DNA of 64,000 nucleotides. Source: Atherix ibis (lineage: Eukaryota > Arthropoda > Insecta > Diptera > Athericidae). The stretch is from contig OY282606.1 in NCBI GenBank assembly GCA_958298945.1, positions 71,287,622 through 71,351,621 on the forward strand. The letters are read 5' to 3'. The position numbers and the translations under genes were made by a program. Under the pieces are notes generated by a model that was not told where the DNA came from, made no database searches, and saw nothing but the letters and a program-made list of their open reading frames with translations. Position 1 is the stretch's first letter, and the number at the start of each line of letters is the position of its first letter. Positions 46,950 to 57,639 of the stretch are shown here, in pieces.

Positions 46950-47110
46950 ACCACCAATAAACCAATCTATTCAACATACATATCAAAATTGTGCGACCGT
47001 GAGCTCCTTAGAATCCGGATTGGACAAACTACTCTCACTCATAATTTTCGTTTTGGCAACACCAATCGTCCTTTATGTCAATCTTGTGGCAATTATTTGT
47101 GGGTCTATAT
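46950..47110 (+). pseudogene. LINE 3' tail, jockey-like, remnant
   Basis: The plus-strand translation reads LCDRELLRIRIGQTTLTHNF and then NTNRPLCQSCGNYL. A segment of the type RLRIGHTRLTH followed closely by a CxxC pair marks the end of the RNase H domain and the start of the C-terminal cysteine motif in jockey-like non-LTR retrotransposons. The histidine and last cysteine that should follow are lost to a small deletion near 47095. The flanks (46690-46950, 47110-47340) are less AT-rich than average and probably belong to the same element, but I cannot read them. Confidence 0.6.
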
Positions 47111-47344
47111 GAATGCCACATAACCAAGAACTAGCTCGCGAGCATCCCATTATACAGCTCCTGGATCTAGCAACTCCATTCGCAAGTCCGTATCTTACTA
47201 ACCACATACCACTCTCGTTTAGATAGTTTCCCACATGAACTATAAAGTCGCCAAATGGCCTCGTGTTTGTGGCGCTATGCAATGACACCAAGTAAACAAA
47301 CAAACTGATTGTTCAGATTTTAAATTTGAGTTGATCGCGCCATT

Positions 47345-49120
47345 TTAAAAGCGGACACAAGATATTTCTACTATAGAATCTTGATAATTAAAATATTTTA
47401 CTAACAGAAGCCAAACTAAAAATAATTGCAATTTTTTTTGTCTGAAAAATGCTACTCTTGAAATATACCCAGGCAAGGTTGGAGCTGAACACAATTAGAC
47501 AATAAGTTATATTGTAAGACCCCAAATTTCGAATTTTCAACTTATTTAATAGCACCTGGATAAATATTACTACAATAATTGTACTGAAGGTTAACTGAAT
47601 TAATTTTGGTATTATTTGATATGCAATAAATTAAACAAAATATCTTCTTCATAAAGAAAATTTAACTAAAACTTTTAATACAGTTTCTTCCCATAACTAA
47701 ATCATTTTATAAAAACACGACCCTTTTGATTTCTCAACAAAAATTTTCCTATTACGTGGTTAAAAGGTAAAAACAACCAAAAATCTTATCAAAAAACATG
47801 AACCTTAAGATCTGACATTTATTTCTCATGCAAAAATGAACGTAATTTTCATTAAATAATTGTTCATCTTTGAGGATTTCATCGTTGATGATTTAATAAT
47901 GTTTTTAATGAAAAGAGCATTGATTGATGCTATCGTATGTCCTGCGTAGTTTTTGTTTTCCGCACATACAATCAGATGAAGAGTTAAGAGTAGTTAGTAG
48001 TGAGTAAAGAAAGTCGACAGAAATTTTGATAATTTTTTTTATTTTCTACTACCGATAACCGAAAACATAATTTCATTATGTAGAGTTTCCAAAGCATACT
48101 TTATAGCGTAAACGTGGGCATACTCGCATAAATAGTTTTTAACTTTAAACAATAGAGCTATAAAAATTTCCGCCTTTAGGTTGAGATTATACACCATAAC
48201 CCAAATGTGGTTAGTCAGATGTATTTATAAGTATAGCTAAAGTAACTAACTGGTCACTTTTAGCTGCGAGCTACTAATAAAAGTTAAAATTGTGAAATAT
48301 TTTCTTAGAGAAAAACCAAATAACGTAACATTTCCATATCTTTGATGATGGTTAGAAATATGGACGATAAAGAGCCGAGGTGAAGAGTAAGAGTAAACAA
48401 ACTTGTGCGCATTTTTCGTGTCATTTTTATATAATCCGACATCATTTATTTTTTTATATAATCTGAAGATTGACAAAATCAATGTCCGCAGATCAGGTGG
48501 GCTCGTGCCTTTTTGTACATTTTTTTTTCTTTTGTCGGTTATCAACTTTATAATTTAGTATATTCCGATTATGAGTATATATAAGAGTACATGTGATTAA
48601 AAAAATGTTAACGAGTCAAACCGGGTCAAATAGGTGAAGTCTGACAACAACAAAAACGAAAATCGTGCATTTTCCGCTTTGGGCTCTAAAACGAGTAAAT
48701 TGAAATATTGTTGCCCTCATTTATATAGTTTGCAATTTGATCATATTTTTTCTTTGAGCATAAAAATTCATATGTAGAGCAAAATATGTATAAAATAACT
48801 CTCACAGTTACTCGTTTAAAGGAAATTACTAAATAGCAAATAAATGATTTTTAAGAAGGTATCGGACGTGATAGTAAAGAATCTAAGCGTTTAAAAGGTT
48901 AAGAAGGATTTAAAAGTTTGTATTTTTAAATTTTTCGCTAGTCAGTTATTTCAGAAATAAAAAAATTTATAATTTGAAATTTGTCAATTTTTTTTTGAGT
49001 TATATTTCAGTTAAACTGTACTAAACAATATACTATTATATAGATGGAATGGTGTTGCGTTCTGATTTTATTATATTGGATATCTGCAACTAAATAAACA
49101 ATGTAACGACCAAACAAAAT
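47345..49120. other. Unannotated AT-rich stretch
   Basis: Nothing recognisable. The 99-codon minus-strand frame at 48246-48545 has no family resemblance. Confidence 0.5.
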
Positions 49121-49130
49121 TTTTTATTTT

Positions 49131-49236
49131 TTATAACGAGTAACACATTTAATATTTTTATAGCGAGTAACACAGTAACACACAATCATGACTAAAGAGA
49201 GAACATTATTATAACCAGTAACACATAAATCATGAC
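49131..49236. repeat. Imperfect tandem repeat
   Basis: Three irregular units share the core ATAACGAGTAACACA: at about 49132, 49160 (ATAGCGAGTAACACA) and 49210 (ATAACCAGTAACACA). The last two also share AATCATGAC downstream. Spacing varies from 28 to 50 bases. It lies directly beside the 3' side of the LINE remnant at 49225-49885. Confidence 0.65.
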
Positions 49237-49885
49237 AAGTCCCGATGAATGACTTTGTTATGAACATAGAATAAGGAAATCAACGATTTTTCGAAGAATT
49301 TTGAATGGAAGGGATTAGATTCAAAAAAATTGGAACGCTTAGTAGAACCACAGAATATAACACCGTACATCCAAAATGATTTAAAAATTGTATTGTAATT
49401 TAAAAGTTTGCTCTTTAGTATTAGTTTTGATCGGTTGTCGATAACGTGTGTTAAATTAAGTATTTTTAATCTCGTATGAGAGTTGCACGTAAGCCCAGGG
49501 TAATCCATATCGGGATTGATGGATTATTGCAAAGGATCAAGGTACACTTTGTGTACTCATCTAATTTCATTCTGCGCCTTTTTTGGATTAGTTGAGATAT
49601 TATATAGAAGTGGACCAAAAATACTCCCTTCAGGAACACCAGCCTTAATAGGAGATATTTCGGAAAAGTCAATATTAACTACTACTTCGAAATGACGCGG
49701 ACAAGAGAGGACGCAATGTAATCAACTAAGCGATGATATGGATGGATTGTACAGTGGTATGATCGAAATCCAAATTGATGATCAGGGATAATTTTGGCAT
49801 CTTCAAAAATGGGATGAAGACGTTTTAAAATGAGTTTTTCAAGGATTTTTCCAAGAATTATATGTGTAGGATTTTGAAGAATTTA
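49225..49885 (-). pseudogene. Jockey-like LINE reverse transcriptase, internally deleted
   Basis: Minus-strand pieces follow the order of a jockey-like reverse transcriptase. At about 49860-49710 are GKILEKLILKRLHPIFEDAK and IIPDHQFGFRSYH (RT motifs 1-2). At about 49660-49610 is IKAGVPEGSIFGPLLYNI (motif B, usually GVPQGS). At 49510-49230 are VIDNRSKLILKSKLLNYNTI, FKSFWMYGVIFCG and VHNKVIHRDL (thumb and start of the connection). The part between the first two (DxxxAFD) and the catalytic F/YADD part are deleted. The enzyme would copy the element RNA at a nicked chromosomal target; this copy cannot. The ORF boundaries are unclear, the two large open frames at 49230-49508 and 49466-49672 being partly in the correct frame. 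Confidence 0.8.
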
Positions 49886-49889
49886 TTAA

Positions 49890-51625
49890 TTTGTTTGGTA
49901 TGGGTAGAAAATTTCCAAAATAGCAGAGATTTAAAGTTTTAATTTATATACCAAATATTAAAAACAAAACATATTTTCTTCTTTATCTTGGTAAAGATAT
50001 TCATCTTCGATTACAATTATTATATAATTATGTACAAAAAAAACTTTAATGTACGAGAATAATTTCGAATTGTGTACGCTTACTTTCATCGCTACTGCTA
50101 TTTTAAAGTAGGTCTTTAGGGGTTTTCAAATATAGGTCAGGACTGTATAGGACTATTTAACTATAGGTCAGAAGTTTCACCAATATTGTCCAAGTCTACT
50201 AAGGATTAATTAATCAATGACAAAATATTCAAAAACACTGATTTTAATTATAATAAATATGAATATAAATTTATTATCAAACTTGGGAATATTGTAAATA
50301 GTTATTTTTCTCACACAAAAGAAAAACCAACTTGAATTAATTTAGCAGTAATTTTAATAGCTCATTTTTAGTACATACAATTAACTCAAAGAATAAAAGT
50401 CTGAACGATTTTTTTTTATTATTATATCAATCAAGATAATCAGACATAATCTTTTTAGTTTTATATCATTTAAATAACAATGAAAATAATAAATAATTTT
50501 ATTACCTTCTAAGTAAAAAAAATAAGATTTTTTCGAGGAGACATAAAATGCACATTATTTGAGATATAAGATTACAAAAAAAAATTATATTTTACACCAT
50601 AAGTCTATACAAAGACTTTTAATGTAAATTATTGTAATTTTTAAAAGCTTCATCGCCTTTAAATCCAATGATTTTAGATTTATAATTCTACTGAAAGACC
50701 TTCCCAAAGTTAATTGATTTGAAAAAAAAAACAATTCACACGAAAATAACAATAATCAAATATAATTACTTGAAAATATGTAGTAAATAATTTCAAGGTA
50801 TCTGAAAAATCTACAATGAAAAAAAAGATTTTCTTTATAGTTTATTAAATTTAAAAAAAACTGACTATATTGTAGTTACAGAGACAAAAAAAATACGTCC
50901 AATCTTCTTAATTAATCTTAGTGTTTTAACATTTATTTAACGCTAGACTGCTCTACTTTAAAAGTTTAGTCAGAATGAGGTGATAATTTTTATAAAAGCT
51001 CTTTGTAATAAATATGACGTATGCAAAAGAAGGAAAAAAAACAATAAAAATCTAGTTAACTATTTCCCGGATTCCGGATATAATATTTTCTATTAATTTT
51101 TTCTAATTTATATTACAAAAAAATATTCTTAAAAGCAATGTTTAAATATAAAAGAAGTAAAAGAAGAATTATTGATAAACGAATAATCAATATCATCTCG
51201 AAATTCTCTGACATTTTTAATCTTCATAAAATTGGAAATTAATATCCTAAATGTCCTTGATAGCTAAATGCTTACAATTTAATTATAAGAAAAAAGCTCA
51301 TATAATAACTATCTGAAATTTTAAATGAAAATTTTTAAAAATCTTTATTATATTTAAAACTTGTTACTTTTTAATAAGAATTATTTTCTTTTATATAGAA
51401 AAATTATATACTCGTAAACGTATAAAAGAAAATAATAATTCTTATTATTTAGTCGAAGTCATTAAAGCTCTTCTTTTTTCGTATAATATTTAAAAATTTT
51501 AGTCGCAGGTGTTAAATTTATAAACATTTTATTAGACCAGTTTATCTTATTAGGAAGTTTTCAATTATTACTAATATAATCAGGAATCGAAAATGTGATC
51601 GTACTTTCAAACTAGAATATTTATA
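49890..51625. other. Unannotated AT-rich stretch
   Basis: Nothing recognisable. No frame of 60 codons is present, A and T runs are frequent, and I see no transposon end. Confidence 0.5.
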
Positions 51626-51627
51626 TG

Positions 51628-52559
51628 CGCTTTCTGTTCAAAAAGTATCGAGAATTTTGAATTTCCGCGGGTTACGTATATTCGATTTTCGATTTTTGTG
51701 GCGTTATGTTGGTACTAATATCTCTCACTTATGCCGACAAGTTTGGCCATTTTGAATGTCCAGTTAATTTTTGACAGCTGCTTTGCTTGCACGTGTTTTG
51801 GCTCGTCTTCGATTTTTGCTCAATTTCGACCAAAAACAGCATCGCATTAACATTGCTAATGAGCTGTTGGACTCTGTCCACGACGACTCAAATTTGCTCC
51901 AAAGGGTCATAACTGATGACGAATCATGGGTTTATGATTATGACGTGGAAACCAAAGCTCAATCATCCCAATGGAAGCTGTCACATGAGCCAACACTTAA
52001 AAAAGCGCCAAGTTAGGTAAAATGTGAAGGTTTTGCATACAGTTTACTTCGATTGCAGGACCGCATCATGACTTCTTGTCACAGGGTAGAACGGTCAATA
52101 AGGAATATTACCTGAAAGTTGTGCGGAAGTTGCGCCAGCAATCTGCCAGAAACGTCCGAATTTGTGGAAGAACAAAAATTGGCTTTTGCACCATTATAAC
52201 GCCCCTGCTCACGCATCGTTACTTGTGCGCGAATTTTTGACCAAAAACAACACACTAATAATGCCGCTTTATCCAGATCTGGCTTCCCTGTGACTTTTTC
52301 TTGTTCCCGAAACTGAAGAGCCCCATGAAAGGACGACGCTACGCTACGATTGAGGAGATAAAGACGGCATCGAAGAAGGAGCTTGAACAAGATCACAAAA
52401 AATGATTTTTTTAAGTGCTTCGAGGATTGGAAAAAACGTTGGCACAAGTGTATAATATCTGGTGGGGATTACTTTGAAGGGGACAAAATAGATATTCATG
52501 AATAAATAAATCATTTTTGAAAAAACACAAAATTCTCGATACTTTTTGAACAGACCTCG
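51628..52559 (+). mobile_element. Mariner lineage 3, internally deleted copy (about 930 bp)
   Basis: The right end is TTTTTGAACAGACCTCG followed by TA at 52560-52561. The left end CGCTTTCTGTTCAAAAAGTA matches it in inverted form, though its outermost bases and TA are mutated. The body carries the leader, a deletion that fuses the leader to LNFDQKQHR, and the transposase to its 3' end. The same deletion junction, CTTCGATTTTTGCTCAATTT, occurs in the rearranged copy at 31053-31778. Confidence 0.88.
51771..52500 (+). pseudogene. Mariner transposase, lineage 3, deletion derivative
   Basis: The open frame from 51771 gives LLNFDQKQHRINIANELLDS and VITDDESWVYDYDVETK (first catalytic Asp kept), then KAQSSQWKLSHEPTLKKAPS and a TAG at 52014-52016. 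Beyond it the frame is shifted and gappy: GRTVNKEYYLKV (wrongly framed VERSIRNIT at 52090), a frameshifted patch around the second catalytic motif, then LPCDFFLFPKLKSPMKGRRY (third Asp kept) and ATIEEIKTASKKELEQD. The DNA-binding part is missing by the internal deletion, so even a repaired frame would lack end recognition. Confidence 0.88.
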
Positions 52560-52561
52560 TA

Positions 52562-53622
52562 CTATAGAAAGATTTAATATTGTATGGAAATATGTAGAGA
52601 TTCATAAGTAAGTTAAATTTACGAGTGTTGTCAGTAAGTTTAATTTAAAAAAATATACTCTCTCTGAGATAAGTTGTTTGTCTTTTCATTAACATTTATT
52701 AGTCCATTTATTTACAATTTTTTTTTAAAATAAATATAACGCGGAAGTTATAAAAAAACAAGTGTTCATTTTAATAAAAATAAACAATATATATTCACAA
52801 AAGATGTCTGGCAGAATATTTTTTAAGTGAGTAAGATTTGTTCGAGTAGTTAATTATTAATTAACTTAAACAGGTTCTTTAAGTAGTTTTACTTAGATGA
52901 ATTATTTAAAAGAAAATATTTATTGATGTAGCAGCTTATTTGAGGTGAAATTGAATTAGTCTCTGTTTTTTAATCGATTAATAAGCTTTAATCATAAAAA
53001 GTGAGAGCTCAGCTTATTTAAATGCAAATATTTTTGCATTCAAAACATTCTTTTGATACTTTCAAGAAGAACTAGAGCATTTTTAAAATAATGTTCCAAT
53101 AAATTTAATAAATTTTGTAAAAAAAAAGCAAAAATTATATTTTTTAAAATAAAAACAAAATGGTTTCAAATAATAAAAATAAATAAATCGATTTTTTGAA
53201 TGAATTATTGCAGAGATTTCTATGGTATTCTCCTTTTTGTACCTTACCAGATTACAGGATCAGCGTATTGGAGAAGTAATAAGACATATTTGAGATTGTT
53301 CAATAAATTTATAGGCTTCAAAAAATCTGTTAAAATTGGTATAAAATTATACCGAAAAAACACTGAGTTGATGTCTTAGTCCTTCTAATGTTGATTTCAT
53401 AAATATTATTTTACGACTTTTTTTTAGATAAGGCTTAGATTACAATTTAATATTGGAAACCGTAAATCTAAAAGACCACTGGACTTTTCTAGATACTCCT
53501 TTTATAATATGACTTCATTTTTATACATACAATCAAAGAACAAAATAGTTAATAACTATTACCTCTTCAACCTCTTGGGGTGAAAAGATGTCAAATTTAT
53601 TGAGAAGAATATTTGGTTGTCT
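52562..53622. other. Unannotated AT-rich stretch
   Basis: Nothing recognisable between the mariner and the unclassified element that follows. No frame of 60 codons is present. Confidence 0.5.
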
Positions 53623-53626
53623 GTGA

Positions 53627-54578
53627 AGCTACGATTAAACCATTCGAGAAATACTCGAATTTAACGAAAAATCGGCTCGAGCAGTGTAATATTTGATCGA
53701 GGATGTTCGAGATGGACAAAATATGTAGATTTGTTCGAATAGTGTAATCGCTTCAAATTGTAGACGCTCGATCATTTTAAGCAACGAGCTCGTACACGAA
53801 GCTTGAAAGAAAATTTTCATTCGTGCTGCATGTTTGAGCGCGAACATTATTGTAATTTTGACACGTGTGAAGAACGTTTGTGTATAAAAATTGTTTGTTT
53901 TATGACATTGCGTATCTTGTTCGGCGATTAATAGGGAGACCAGTAATAAAAGATAATCGAAATCATCCTTGCCAGAACGGTGAAAATTGCTGTACAAATT
54001 CCACTCGTAGTGATCACCGCGGCAAAGTTTCGACAATAACTTTCCGCATGCATTGTCCTTACCGCACTTTCCCAACCCAGACGCTATTTCCAATGCAACT
54101 CTTCCCATTGCTGAACTTCGTTCTCCTTGCTACGTTCTCTTGAATTATCCTCTTTCCCATAATATGTTTATTATTTTCTTTTATGTTGTTCAAATATTTT
54201 TCAACCTTTTCCTTGATTATCAAATGTATTGGACAAAACGTGAAAAACAATTGAAAATCGTTCATGTAAACGAAACAAATGTCAAATGTCAAATGGATGA
54301 AGAAAAAAATTGTAGCTCGAACAAATTCTGACTGGACGAACTGCTATAGAACTCAAGTTTAATCACTGGTCGAAAATTTTTCGAGTGTTCGAACCCGTGA
54401 TCGAGACGTTTTCATTTTGCCTCCGAAGCCTTATAATAAAATGTTCGAGCTGATGCAATGGTTCGCCCATTGCTCGAATGGTGTAATCGGCGTTAAAAAT
54501 TTAGTCCAATTGGAAGAATTTAAGATAAACATTTGGCTCGAATAATTCGAGTATTTCCCAAATGGTCTAATCGTAGCT
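53627..54578. mobile_element. Unclassified non-autonomous DNA transposon (952 bp)
   Basis: The outer 35 or so bases are inverted repeats: left AGCTACGATTAAACCATTCG continuing AGAAATACTCGAA, and the right end in reverse complement AGCTACGATTAGACCATTTG continuing GGAAATACTCGAA, with about four differences. TGA stands directly outside each end (53624-53626 and 54579-54581), giving a probable 3-bp target duplication. A 17-bp motif from the terminus, CTCGAATGGTGTAATCG, recurs inside at 53676-53690 (partial), 53734-53750 and 54473-54489. Many further TCGA-containing words lie in the outer 150 bp of both sides. The longest internal frame (157 codons, minus, 53635-54108) runs into the terminal repeat and resembles no transposase. 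A 3-bp duplication is compatible with PIF/Harbinger, whose targets are usually TWA, but the family is not established. Confidence 0.75.
53635..54108 (-). CDS. Unrecognised frame inside the unclassified element, 157 codons
   Basis: The frame begins MGRVALEIASGLGKCGKDNA and shows no domain I know. It contains scattered Cys and a hydrophobic stretch LLLLVSLLI at about residues 52-61. It ends inside the left terminal repeat, which argues that it is a by-product of the less AT-rich composition rather than a gene. If expressed, it would be unrelated to the usual Harbinger, hAT or mariner transposases as far as I can see. Confidence 0.15.
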   Translation of the reverse strand: MGRVALEIASGLGKCGKDNACGKLLSKLCRGDHYEWNLYSNFHRSGKDDFDYLLLLVSLLIAEQDTQCHKTNNFYTQTFFTRVKITIMFALKHAARMKIFFQASCTSSLLKMIERLQFEAITLFEQIYIFCPSRTSSIKYYTARADFSLNSSISRMV

Positions 54579-54584
54579 TGAGAT

Positions 54585-57170
54585 TCAAAAACTGAGGTGA
54601 ATTGCTGACTTGCTGATGCTTTTGATGCATTGTGGGGAATATACTTAGTAAATTATGTTTGCTGAATTTTAATTTAGCAAAGCTCTAACGTAAAATGTTT
54701 AAAATAACTGTAGTTGCGTTTGTTTGCCTTTTTTTAAACACCATCTTCCAATACAAAATATTCACCTTTTACAACAATGTTGACAGAAAATTCCTAGAAG
54801 GATCACTTAAGCAACAACCCAAAAAAGGCTTGAACGGATTAAGAAGAAGAAGAACTAACCTCTTAATTAAAATGAAAACTATGTCAAATAGTAGGTCTGA
54901 AATAGAAATTGAAAGTCAAATAATAGTTCGTAAACGCACAATTTTCTATATTTCTTCTATCCATCCTAATTGTTTTTTTTTATATTCTAATATATTTTTC
55001 CATTATATACAAACGATAAAAGAACAACAAAAATTATATGAAAAAAATTAAAAATATATCAAACTTTTATAAAAAAATTTCTGACAAATTCTGTCCATTT
55101 GAGCTGAAGAATTTAGGTGCAGAAATTATAAAATTAGTTATAGTCAATAATTTGAGTGTCACGCGTTTCCCAATTCTGCGATAGCGTTTCTGCTGGCGAT
55201 TGCGGTGGCGATGGTAAATAGCCCCTTTGTACACGTTACAATCAATCACGATCGCCATCGATAGCGTACTTGTGAGAACCACAATAAATTATGTAATAGA
55301 TCGCACATCAGCACCTAGTTTGACAACAAACATCTGTTCATTATTTACTTACTCTATTCGTTTATTTTTTCTATGTTTCTTTTTGTTAATATTTAACATC
55401 CCTTTTTCTATTTGGTATTTTGGTATTTTTATTATTATTATATAATATTAATAGAACATTGATATTTGTTTTGTCGAAATGGAAAAAACCCGAACATAAA
55501 ATCAAAATAACAATAAATAAAATTCCTAACAATTTTTTACTAGATACCACCGAATAATCTATTACGAAAAAAAAGTCAAACTAATGTCAATTGAAGTACG
55601 CAAGAACAAAAACATTTGGATAGGTCAGACTATCGACCGGTTTTATGAATATTTTTTTAACAAAAGCCATTCGACTTTTATTAACACACTATAAGAAGAG
55701 AACCTAAAAAAAATCTTTATAATAACCGGAATTTATATTTAATTTTTATTTAATATGATAACTTAATTATAATTGTGAATGGTTGATAATTAAAAAAAAA
55801 ATTTTTGCTAAATTTAAAATACCGTCAAATTACGAGTACACAACTTAAGCTTAAATATTGCGCAAAGTAAAAAAAAATAAATATTTGCTTTCTTTTATGC
55901 AATTTAATTGAGAGAAAGAAAAAAAGACAATATAGAAAAATTTCTATACAAAATGTATGACATACAATAAAAATGGAGAAATAATTTTTCTTTATTGACT
56001 TTTAAATATATTTTAAATTTTTGTAAATAATTTATTAAAATGATGTCATCTGTTTTTAAGTGGCTGTGGGACGAGTACATTAACGAGGTTTGTAAGTAAA
56101 ATTGAGCAGTAAAACTGTCAACGAATAAAGCTACTTTTTTGTTATTGCAAACTTTTATCCAGCCATAATTTTCTTAGTTTTTAAGAAGAAAAAACAATTC
56201 GCAAAGTATAATTTTTACATTACGAACTTTACAATTGAAAATTTTCCCATCGACTTTTAGTTTTTTGTTTTTTGTTTGAATAAAAAATCAAAACCAATGA
56301 AATTTTTTTTTTATCAAACATTTTCTTTAAGACCTTATCCTTTGTATATTTGTAATTCTATCTTGATTTAAGTAAAGTAAACTTGACAATTTTTCCTTTA
56401 AAAATATTTATGTATTTTTTTCAATAGATTTTTATTTTTTGCAAAGTATTTTTTTTTTTTAAATTCCACTATTACATTTGAAACATTTTTAAATTTATAA
56501 AAAATTTGCCATTTTACCATTAAATAAATGGCCATTTATTTGTTTATATTTCTTTCACTATTAAAGCGGATGTTAATTAAATGCTTTTATGTGTATTATT
56601 TTGTTAAATTTATAAAAGAAAAACTAAATGGTATTTTTTGTGTGCAGTTTTTACTAAATAAAACTTGATTAAAAAAAATGAAAAAATAGTACTATTTCCA
56701 ATAGTATTACTATTAACTCTACTAGTAACAACTATTACTATTATTGTATTACTACTATCAATACTTTTAAACAAAATCAAACAAATTTGCTGTTTTCATT
56801 TTATTTTCAAAAAAAAAAAATATATTTAAAAATGTTAATAACCTTTGATTGTCAATTTACTTCTGTTAAATATTTTTATTTTTGTTTATCTTTTATATAA
56901 TGAAACCAGTTTTTTTGTGTAGTAGATTATTTATTAAATTGAAGAAGAAAAAAATTGTTTGTAAGCGAACTTTGGGCAATGTTTTGTAAAAATGCTTACA
57001 TTTCCTAAAAAAAAATTCCATCTTGGTTACGATTTAATATCTTAAAATCTTGTTTTAAGGAACACAAATAATTATAGGGCAACATTTGCTTAATACGTTT
57101 TATTTCCCTCATTTAAAAATTAAAAATAAATAATTTAAAAAAAAAGATTTTCTATACAACAAATAAATTT
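54585..57170. other. Unannotated AT-rich stretch with simple repeats
   Basis: No recognisable gene. A 118-codon plus-strand frame at 54695-55051 starts with a hydrophobic MFKITVVAFVCLFLNTIF that resembles a signal peptide, followed by a Lys/Arg-rich part (GLNGLRRRRTNLLIKMK). I cannot assign it, and it may be chance. An ACT-type triplet run lies at 56690-56765. Long A and T runs fill 55700-57100. Confidence 0.4.
56690..56765. repeat. Imperfect ACT/ATT triplet microsatellite
   Basis: Interrupted ACT, ATT and AGT triplets over about 75 bases (for example CTATTACTATTATTGTATTA). It is a simple-sequence repeat without coding context. Confidence 0.65.
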
Positions 57171-57172
57171 AT

Positions 57173-57220
57173 TTTGATATCATCTTTGAAATTATTAATA
57201 TTTTCAAAGATGATATCAAA
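57173..57220. repeat. Perfect hairpin, 19-bp arms
   Basis: Arms 57173-57191 (TTTGATATCATCTTTGAAA) and 57202-57220 are exact reverse complements around a 10-base loop. The hairpin stands about 20 bp left of a DUF4817-type transposase remnant. Confidence 0.9.
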
Positions 57221-57239
57221 TTAAATTGAAATCCAAGGT

Positions 57240-57560
57240 TATATTTGTGTGTTTCGATTTGAAGATGTCATTGGTCCGTATTTCAAATCTGAATGCCATG
57301 ATAGAATCATAACCAAGTCATTTCATCTAAACTTGAAAATTTAGATAAGTGGTTTTAACCAAACAGTATATCAAGCCATACTACACGACAAATTTTGGCT
57401 CTATTGTGCAAAAAGTTCACAGGACCACCAAGATTGTGCGATTTGACACCGTTGGACTTTTTCTTGTATAGCTACGTGAAAAATTCAGTTTACGCACACA
57501 ATTCGTTAATCTTTTTTAGATCATTTACAACCCAACTTTCCGAAGAACAAATTAAATAAC
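57240..57560 (+). pseudogene. DUF4817-type transposase remnant, C-terminal third
   Basis: Plus-strand pieces read FEDVIGPYF (the GIIGPYFF block) at about 57258. After a stretch with stops they read GPPRLCDLTPLDFFLYSYVK (third catalytic Asp; Trp of LWGY replaced) at about 57420-57480 and NSVYAHNS after it. The second catalytic motif is not readable. A following CGCCAGTTAGACTGAACAAA near 57621 could be an end, but I found no partner. The decay is advanced. Confidence 0.65.
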
Positions 57561-57639
57561 ACTTGAATTATTAAAAATTTGAGAAAAGTCATTTTATAAA
57601 AGATAAAATATCACAAATACGCCAGTTAGACTGAACAAA

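Noticed and set aside
54380..54400. TTCGAACCC word resembling a tRNA B-box
   Set aside because: It belongs to the TCGA-rich subterminal part of the element at 53627-54578; no cloverleaf forms.
54695..55051. 118-codon frame with a signal-peptide-like start considered as a secreted peptide gene
   Set aside because: Only the hydrophobic start fits; there is no cleavage context, cysteine pattern or related neighbour, and hydrophobic runs are common in AT-rich frames.
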